Source: Scylla paramamosain (lineage: Eukaryota; Arthropoda; Malacostraca; Decapoda; Portunidae). Taken from it: 64,000 nucleotides of DNA. Every line of letters begins with the position of its first letter. Within the stretch, counting starts at the first letter, position 1. Location of the stretch: positions 272,001 through 336,000 of the forward strand of contig NW_026973754.1 in the NCBI RefSeq assembly GCF_035594125.1, given 5' to 3'. Below are positions 56,041 to 64,000 of this stretch, in pieces. The notes under the pieces were generated by a model, which was not told the DNA's origin, ran no database searches, and saw nothing but the letters and a program-made list of their open reading frames with translations. The position numbers and the translations under genes were made by a program.

Positions 56041-59000
56041 CCTTTTTTTTTTTATGTAGGAGGGGCACTGGCAAAGGGCAACAAAAATCCAATAAAAAAA
56101 AAAAACACTGAAATGCCAGTCCCATAAAAGGGTCAAAGCAGTAGTAAAAAAATGATGGATAAGTGTCTTGAAACCTCCCTCTTGAAGGAATTCAAGTTAT
56201 AGGAAGGTGGAAATACAGAAGCAGGCAGGAAGTTCCAGAGTTTACCAGAGAAAGGGATGAATGATTGAGAATACTGGTTAACTCTTGTGTTAGAGAGGTG
56301 GACAGAATAGGGGTGAGAGAAAGAAGAAAGTCTTGTGCAGCGAGGCTGCAGGAGGAGGGGAGGCATGCAGTTAGCAAGATCAGAAGAGCAGTTAGCATGA
56401 AAATAGCGATAGAAAATAACAAGAGATGCAACATTGCAGTGGTGAGAGGCTGAAGACAGTCAATTAGAGGACAGGAGTTGATGAGACAAAAAAGCTTTTG
56501 ATTCCACCCTGTCTAGAAGAGCAGTATGAGTGGAACTCACCCAGACATGTGAAGCATACTCCATACATGGACGGATAAGGCCCTTCTACAGAGTTACCAG
56601 CTTGGGGGGTGAGAAAAACTGGCGGAGACGTGTCAGAATGCCTAACTTCATAGAAGCTGTTTTAGCTAGAGATTTGATGTCAAGTTTCCAGTTCAGATTA
56701 TAAGTAAAGGACAGACCGAGGATGTTCAGTGTAGAAGAGGGGGACAGTTGAGTGGCATTGAAGAAGAGGGGATAGTTGTCTGGAAGGTTGTGTCGAGTTG
56801 ATAAATAGAGGAATTGAGTTCTTGAGGCATTGAACAATACCAAGTTTGCTCTGCCCCAAACAGAAATTTTAGAAAGATCAGAAGACAAGCATTCTGTGGC
56901 TCCCCTGCGTAAAATGTTTACCTCCTGTAGGGCTGGATGTCTATGAAAAGACGTGGAAAAGTGCAGGGTGGTATCATCAGCGTAGGAGTGGATAGGACAA
57001 GAAGTTTGGTTTAGAAGATCATTAATGAATAATAAGAGAGTGGGTGACAGGACAGAACTCTGAGGAACAGCACTTTTAATAGATTTAGGAGAAGAACAGT
57101 GACCGTCTACCACAGCAGCAATAGAACAGTCAGAAAGGAAACTTGAGATGAAGTTACAGAGAGAAGGAGAGAAGCCGTAGGAGGGTAGTTTGGAAGGTTG
57201 TGAAGTGGGAGATGTTTAAGAATCTTCCTGTTGAGGATAGATTAAAAAACTTTAGATAGGCAGGAAATTAAAGCAATAGGACGGTAGTTTGAGGGATTGG
57301 AACGGTCACCTTTTTTAGGAACAGGCTGAATGTAGGCAAATTTCCAGCAAGAAGGAAAGGTAGATGTTGACAGAGAGAGCTGAAAGAGTTTGACTAGGCA
57401 AGGTGCAAGCACGGAGGCACAGTTTCGGAGAACAAAAGGAGGGATCCCATCAGGTCCATAAGCCTTCCGAGGGTTTAGGCCAGCAAGGGCATGGAAAACA
57501 TCATTGCGAAGAATTTTAATAGGTAGCATGAAGAAATCAGAGGATGGAAGAGAGGAAGGAACAAGTCCTGAATCGTCCAAGGTAGAGTTTTTAGCAAAGG
57601 TCTGAGCGAGGAGTTCAGCTTTAGAAACAGATGTGATAGCAGTGGTGCCATCTGGTTGAAATAAAGGAGGGAAGGAAGAAGAAGCAAAGTTATTGGAGAT
57701 ATTTTTTGGCTAGATGCCAGAAGTCACGAGGGGAGTTAGATCTTGAAAGGTTTTGACACTTTCTGTTAATGAAGGAATTTTTGGCTAGTTGGAGAAGAGA
57801 CTTGGCATGGTTCCAGGCAGAAATATAAAGTGCATGAGATTCTGGTGATGGAAGGCTTAAGTACCTTTTGTGGGCCACCTCTCTATCATGTATAACACGA
57901 GAACAATGTGTTAAACTAAGGTTTGGAAGGTTTAGGTCGAGAAAAAGAGTGAGGAATGTACGCCTCCATGCCAGACTCTATCACCTCCGTTATGCGCTCA
58001 GCACACAAAGATAGGTCTCTGATACGGAAGCAGTAGTCATTCCAAGGAAAATCAGCAAAATACCTCCTCAGGTCCCCCCAACTAGCAGAGGCAAAACGCC
58101 AGAGGCACCTTCGCTTAGGGGGATCCTGAGGAGGGATTGGAGCAATAGGACAAGATACAGATATGAGATTGTGATCGGAGGAGCCCAACGGAGAAGAAAG
58201 GGTGACAGTATAAGCAGAAGGATTAGAGGTCAGGAAAAGGTCAAGAATGTTGGGCGTATCTCCAAGACGGTCAGGAGTACGAGTAGGGTGCTACACCAAT
58301 TGCTCTAGGTCGTGGAGGATACTAAACCGTAGGCTAGTTCACCAAGATGGTCAGTGAAGGGAGAGGAAAGCCAAAGCTGGTGGTGAGCACTGAAGTCTCC
58401 GAGAATGGAGATCTCTGCAAAAGGGAAGAGGGTCAGAATGTGCTCCACTTTGGAAGTTAAGTAGTCAAAGAATTTCTTATAGAGTAGTTTGGTGAAAGGT
58501 ATACAGCACAGACAAATTTAGTTTGAGAGTGACTCTGTAGTCGTAGCCAGATGGTGGAAAACTCGGAAGATTCAAGAGTGTGGGCATGAGAGCAGGTTAA
58601 GTCATTGCGCACATAAACGCAACATCCAGCTTTGGATCGAAAATGAGGATAGAGAAAGTAGGAGGGAACAGAAAAGGGGCTACTGTCAGTTGCCTCAGAC
58701 ACCTGAGTTTCAGTGAGGAAAAGAAGATAAGGTTTAGAAGAGGAGAGGTGGTGTTCTACAGATTGAAAATTAGATCTTAGACTGCGAATGTTGCAGAAGT
58801 TAAAGAAGAAAAAGTTGAGGGGGGGGGGTGTCAAGACACTTAGGGTTGTCGACAGAAAGGCAGTCCGACCTGAGGACATTTATGGTCCCCTCCCCAGATG
58901 GGGACTCTGAGGCTGGTGTAGGAGTCGCCATGATGATTTTGAAATTTTTGAGGGAAGGATGTGTGTGTTATTAGGTGCTTGTAGTTTTGTGTGGAGGAAG

Positions 59001-59150
59001 AGAGTTGTCTTTAGACGGCAGGCTGTGACTGCCCCCTTGTGTTGTGAGACACAAAGGGAGATGTTCAGTGAGGTCACAGCTGGGTTTAATGATAAGTTCA
59101 CAGCACCCCCTGAACAGTGCTTTAGACCTCACTGGGAGTAATTATCATTA
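56041..59150 (-). mobile_element. LINE family A copy A9, near full length with 5' end
   Basis: The T-rich 3' terminus is at 56041. The RT and endonuclease coding regions are broken by several frameshifts. An ATG near 58932 opens a frame MATPTPASESPSGEGTIN that leads, after a disturbed run of C at 58813, into FFNFCNIRSLRSNFQSVEHH and LLFLTETQVSEATDSSPF (endonuclease). An upstream untranslated region runs to about 59150. It shows that family A has one long ORF (endonuclease plus RT) and no separate ORF1 in this copy. It is inserted in LINE B7. Confidence 0.9.
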
Positions 59151-60029
59151 CTTGATTGTTACTTGATTGTTACTTGATTGTTACTTGATCTGGTCACATA
59201 GCTCTTCTAAAATCCAGCTCTTCCAGCAGTTTCTTGATTTCTTGCCCCTTTACTTGTATCTCCTGTATTCCCTCATTCTGTGATACTATTTTCAATATCA
59301 TAAAATCAGTTTCCTTTCTAAATGCAGACTGAAAACTCTCATTCATTAGGTCACTCATCTCAGTAGTTTCATAAATTCTTCCTTCTCTTCTTAATTTGTT
59401 TATGTCATCCCTGTTTCATTTTCCCATTTATGTAACTGTAAAAGAGTTTGGGCTCTTCCTTGCATTTTCTTATTATCTCACTTTCAAAATTTCTTTCTTC
59501 TTTTCTTCTTATTATACCATATTCATTCCTTGCCTTTCTGCATTCTCCCCTAGTATTTGTGTTCAGTTTTCTCATAATTTTCCTCCATGCCCTGTCCTTT
59601 TTCTTTTTTGCTTCTACTCACCTGCCATTATACCATTCATGCTTCCAAATTTTCACTTTATAACTTGGCACAAACTGTTGCACCCCATCTCTATACTTGC
59701 TCAAATGTATCTCATATTTTTCTTGCACTACTTCACCTTTAAATAGCTCTTTCCAGTTCTTTTTTCCATAAATTTTATTAGGTTCTGCAAAGTTTGCCTT
59801 AGCATAGTTCTGTCTCCCATTCTAAATTGTTAATTCCTGTGCAGCACTTTTTCCTACTATGGTACTATTTCTATTGTCACATGATCATTTCTTTCCAGTG
59901 GACTCAATGAATACTTGGTCTACTTTCTGGGATTTTTGTAGAAACTAAGTACAGCTGTGATGGTTCTTCTCTGTATCTTGTAGGTTCATTCACCCACTGT
60001 CTGATTGTATTGACCATCATGGTATGCAT

Positions 60030-60990
60030 GGTATGTTGATGATACCACCCTGCACTTTTCTACGTCTTTTTGTAGACATCCAACCCTTCAGAAAGTAAAC
60101 AGTTCACACAGGGATGCCACAGAACACCTGACTTCTGATGTCTCTAGAATTTTTGATTGGGGCAGAGCAAACTTGGTATTGTTCAATACCTCAAAAACTC
60201 AATTCCTCCATCTATCAACTCAACACAACATTCCAGACAACTATCCCCTCTTCTTCATTGACACTCAACTGTTCCCCTCTTCTACACTGAACATCCTCGG
60301 TCTGTCCTTTACTTATAATCTAAACTGGAAACTTCACATATCATCTCTAGCTAAATCATCTTTTATGAAGTTAAGTGTTCTGAGACATCTCCGCCAGTTT
60401 TTCTCACCCGCCCCAGCTGCTAACTCTGTGGAAGGGCCTTATCTGTCTGTGTATGGAGTATATTTCACATGTCTGGGAGGGTTCCACTCATACCACTCTT
60501 CTAGACAGGGTAGAATCAAAAGCTCTTCATCTCATCAACTCTCCTGTAACTAACTGTCTTCATTCTCTTTCTCATTGCTGTAATGTTGCATCTCTTGTTA
60601 TCTTCTATCACTATTTTCATGCTAACTGCTCTTCTGATCTTGCTAACTGCATGTCTCCCTCCTACCATGGCCTCGCTGCACAAGACTCTCTTCTTTCTCT
60701 CACCCCTTTGTCCACCTCTCTACTGCAAGAGTTAACCAGTATTCTCAGTCAGTCATTCATCCCTTTCTCTGATAAACTCTGGAACTGCCTGCCTGCTTCT
60801 GTATTTCCACCTTCCTATGACTTGAACTCCTTCAAGAGGAAGGTTTCAAGACACCTATCCTTCAATTCTTGACTACCACTTCTGACCATATTTGGGGACT
60901 GGCATCTCAGTGGGCTTTTCTTTTACTGGATTTTTGTTGCCCTTGGCTGGTGTCCCTCCTACATAAAAAAATAAATAAATAAGTAAATAT
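60030..60990 (+). mobile_element. LINE family A copy A10, 3' fragment in LINE B7
   Basis: It starts in RT ([16 protein letters not shown] region) and ends with CCTCCTACATAAAAAAATAAATAAATAAG. Frameshifted and diverged. It splits the endonuclease of B7. Confidence 0.87.
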
Positions 60991-62753
60991 ATAAAAAAAA
61001 TAAGTTCTTCACTCCATGACCTGACATTTTCTTTCACTTCCATCTCCTCCAGTTTAATTCCTTTAGTGTTGAAGCTGCCTACTAAGAGCACTTTGTTACT
61101 TTTTCTTATCATTTCCTCTGTGCTATTTCTTGTTTCTAGTTTTATAGTTTTATATCTATTGGTCTCCCATGCATTAGTTTTCGGTGGTATGTACATCACA
61201 GTAACTTTCCTTTTTTTTCACTTCATTTCATCCTAATCACAACACTCAAAGTTTCTGCCATTTCATCACCATATTCAACTTCATCAACAACAATATCCTC
61301 TTTTACCAATATCATTGCTCCTGCTCCTTCCTTTCCTTTTCTATCTCTCCTCCATGCACTATAACCTTCCTTTGCAAATCCCAACTCTATTTCCTGTTTT
61401 AGTTTGTTTTCCATTAAACATACCACATCTGATTTATTGTTCTTTAGGTATTCTTTAAGTTCCAATAGGCTCAACACCAAACCATCTATATTAGTATACA
61501 TAATCTTTAAACTTCTGCCTGGTGATCTTGTGTGGCATCTTTGTGGCACCTTTTCCTCACTTTCATGTCCAGAACTTTCAAAATGAATCTCCTCGCTTGT
61601 TCTTGTGTTCTCTCCTTGTTTTTTGACTGGGCCTCTACTCTCAACTCTTTCAGTTTACTTCTCTCTCCTTTGTTCATGTCTCATTTTTATCCACATTTCC
61701 TTAATTTCTTCTACTTTACCAATTTTCCTGTTCTTTGCAAGACATGTTTTGCTGCTGTTTGTGACATGAATCTTATTTTCATTGGTCTTGTTCCATTTTT
61801 GTTGTACTTTTTCAATCCTGTAAACCTCTTCAATTTGTTCAACTATCTCCTCTCCTTCCTCTGCCACTTCTGCTATAATCTCCTTAACCCTTTTTGCCTC
61901 TTTTTTTTTTCTCTGTAGCTATTTTCATGAGTAGGTTCTCCTTGGCCTCAAATACCATCACATTCATCTTTCTCTGTACCATGTCTCTCACAAGATTACT
62001 TTTTTCCTTTATTATCTTAATCACTTGCTTTTCCATGTCCTTATTGTGTTCCTGTTGCTGTTGCCTTATTATCTCTTCCATATCTGCCTTTTGTTGTTGT
62101 TCTCTCTCTTCTTTTCAACTTTTGACTTCTGCTGTCACTACCCTTTCACTTTCCCATCCTTAATCTCTCTCTCTCTCTCTCTCTTTTGTAAAGCTTTCTT
62201 TAACACCTTGTTCTCTTCCTTGAGTTTCTTGATTTCTTTATAGTACTTCTTGTTTAAGTCACTATTTTTGTCACCTCTTCTCTAAGTTCTTTGTTTTCCT
62301 TTCTTTTTCCATCTTCTTCTTCATCTCTATTATATCACTGGATATCTTTTTTACATTGTCACCACCCACCTCCCTCTCTCTTCCTTTCATGTCTTTATTA
62401 TCACTGCTAAGTTACGTATTTCTTTTTGTATTTTGACATTTTCTTCAATTTTCCACATTCGTTTATTTGTATGAGCTACACTGAGGTCTTCTTCCTTGAA
62501 ACCCTCAAAAATATTTGCCATGTCCACTGACATCTTCCTTCTTAATATTCCCTGGTAAGACAATGTTTACCTGTACACTACTCTCCCAATCACCTTTTCG
62601 GCCACTTCCCAATTTACACTTCACTTCCCCTGCACTCACACATCACACAATTCCCTATTATGGAGACAGGACTCAAGCTCAGCTCCCCTGTACAACCAAA
62701 ACCTAGGTAACTCCTTAGAGCTGCTGTGGATGTGTCCAATTAGCTGGGCGGCA

Positions 62754-62755
<2 letters not shown>

Positions 62756-62807
<52 letters not shown>
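62756..62807. repeat. (TG)n microsatellite 5' of LINE B7
   Basis: TG tract of about 52 bp between the 5' end of B7 and the mariner-type element. Confidence 0.97.
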
Positions 62808-62810
<3 letters not shown>

Positions 62811-62817
62811 AACAATA

Positions 62818-63637
62818 CAGGGTGTCCCATAAATTAAGGTACATACCTTGGGATATGATAGTTCAAGTAATCCTGGGTCAAAAATACTCTATACACACAC
62901 ACGCTGTTTGCTTTATTTTGTGAGAAATTAACATGTAAGTTGTGTGTTGTGGGAGCTGCTTGCCTGGGATCAGTTTCCTGATGATGGATAGGTCATGGAG
63001 GCCCACAGGAATGGCCAGCAAGATCCCCTCACCTAACACCAACGGATTTCTTTCCTTTGGGGACTCATGAAATCCTTGGTGTACAAGAACAAATCATGTT
63101 ACAGAGTGGAGCTGATTCACCCCACCGAGGAAGCAGCAGAGCAGATAAGGAATGAAAGGAGCGAAATGATGCACTTAGGCAGTCACTTGATTGACAAGGC
63201 TTACCATTTAAATGTCAAGATGATGACTGTCAAAGGGGATGACATTTGCAGTGAACTGCCATGTATGTTTTAAAAAGCAGCACTGAATAACCACTGTATT
63301 GCTGTGTTACCTGCACATTTTCTTCAGACACATACAAAAATTTAATGTCATTTGTTATTTCCTGTAAGGATTTGACTGCATATGTTGAACACAAAAAAAT
63401 ATCACTTAATGCTGTGCAGCACCATGCGAGTACGTAATGAGCCACGTAATGAGCCAAGGAGGGAGGAAAGAGACGGAGGCACACCCAGGCAAGCAGCTCC
63501 TGCAATTCACAACTTAGCTACACATTAATTTCTCACAAAATAAAGCAAAACACAGCATATGTGTATAGAGTATTTTCAATTTAGAATTACTTGAACTATC
63601 AAATCCCAAAGTGTACCTAAACTTGGAGGACACCATG
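62818..63637. mobile_element. Mariner-type element with long inverted repeats, decayed
   Basis: The ends read CAGGGTGTCCCATAAATTAAGG and, inward from the right, CATGGTGTCCTCCAAGTTTAGG. Similarity between the two ends continues for about 150 bp (GATAGTTCAAGTAAT, AATACTCTATACACA, CTTTATTTTGTGAGAAATTAA). TA flanks both sides (62816-62817, 63638-63639). The interior keeps only a transposase C-terminal remnant (TDFFPLG/GLMKSLVYKN, ERSEMMHLG) on the plus strand. Confidence 0.9.
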
Positions 63638-63797
63638 TAAAAACTAAGAAAAACACAACAATCTACTACTAAAACACAGGGCATTATAAGCTTAATTCCT
63701 ATACAGTTATTTCCAATAGTCAGGATAAAGTCACTGATCACATAAGGTAAGACTAGATCCACATGCATACATGTGCAGGCATACTATATGTACACAC

Positions 63798-64000
63798 CAG
63801 CATATGTATGGAACTGGTACAATCTGTCCTGGGAGTCCACATACATTCCTGTCTTGGTCACTTCAGATGCCCCTCTTCCAGTAACGTAGACAGTGGCGTT
63901 CATGGGGCCAACCAGCTTAGCCTTGGAGCGACAAGTAACCTTCTCCCTTGTCAGTGTGTCATAGAGCTCCAGGTTCTCGTCCACTATATCACAGGGGATG
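63798..64000 (-). CDS. PKHD1L1: X1: IPT/TIG domain end, fibrocystin-L-like
   Basis: The exon is open to the window edge, so its acceptor lies outside. It ends TATGCTG before a GTGTGTAC donor (phase 1). The peptide contains VTCRSKAKLVG, a typical IPT strand with Cys, then VYVTGRGASEV and finishes LYQFHTYA, which matches the end of an early IPT in fibrocystin-L. Joined to X2 it reads HTYA-G-MRNVSPLRG, the expected transition to the next IPT. The 9.5 kb intron that follows (54328-63797) holds a mariner-like element and a nested LINE cluster. Confidence 0.82.

Larger units (their letters stand above)
54543..62756 (-). mobile_element. LINE family B copy B7, full-length, with two nested LINE A insertions
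   Basis: The 3' end (inverse of ACAACTAGGTAGAC) is at 54543. RT follows to 56040 ([39 protein letters not shown]), interrupted by A9 (56041-59150). The rest of RT and the ORF2 N-terminal half are at 59151-60028, interrupted by A10 (60030-60990). Endonuclease continues at 60991-61550 (MYTNIDGLVLSLLELKEY), then ORF1 to its start near 62533 (FEGFKEEDLSVAHTN). Stops and frameshifts throughout. The 5' end (62656-62715) again carries an inverted form of the 3' end, and (TG)n follows. Confidence 0.88.

Noticed and set aside
62636..62830. Minus-strand ORF over the (TG)n near 62760
   Set aside because: Composed of His-Thr repeat and LINE leader; no gene.

Overview
The window looks like an intron-rich arthropod nuclear genome, most likely a decapod crustacean and probably a crab. 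The evidence is dense (CA)n, (GA)n, (AAC)n and (TAC)n microsatellites, minisatellites built on CCTAA units (the arthropod telomere motif is TTAGG), and a LINE family that resembles gene models I remember from swimming crabs. That last point is recall, not a search.

Host gene. One large minus-strand gene crosses the whole window and runs off both ends. I read 31 exons (X1-X31, numbered 5' to 3', so from high to low coordinates) of a fibrocystin-L (PKHD1L1)-like protein. In order they encode: the end of an IPT/TIG domain and one full IPT (X1-X3), a PA14-type domain (X4-X6), the conserved stretch that follows PA14 in this family (X7-X12), a long series of IPT/TIG domains (X13-X26), a G8 domain (X27-X29), and the start of the parallel beta-helix region (X30-X31). 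Almost all splice phases agree. The exceptions are an in-frame TAG in X13, a frame break inside X21, a phase conflict between X15 and X16, a doubtful donor on X17, and a missing piece between X6 and X7.

Introns. The introns carry nested mobile elements. LINE family A is a single-ORF element with endonuclease and RT and an A-rich 3' tail after CCTACAT; there are ten copies or fragments, with long ORFs at 36181-37788 and 48406-50286. LINE family B has a coiled-coil ORF1 and an ORF2 with APE endonuclease and RT, related to CR1/L2; a nearly intact copy lies at 40284-44477 and others at 284-425, 12733-19575, 30807-34258 and 54543-62756. LINE family C has an ORF1 with a PHD-like finger (25376-29793). 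There is one very young, internally deleted Ty3/gypsy-type LTR element (20821-22201). Three non-autonomous TA-type DNA transposons lie at 27577-28443, 46254-46724 and 62818-63637.

The most interesting signal is family B. Nearly every copy, truncated or not, sits in a (CA)n/(GT)n tract with the repeat on both sides. The two copies that reach the 5' end also carry an inverted version of the element's own 3' terminal sequence there. This suggests a CR1/L2-like retrotransposon that uses AC microsatellites as its target or seeds them.
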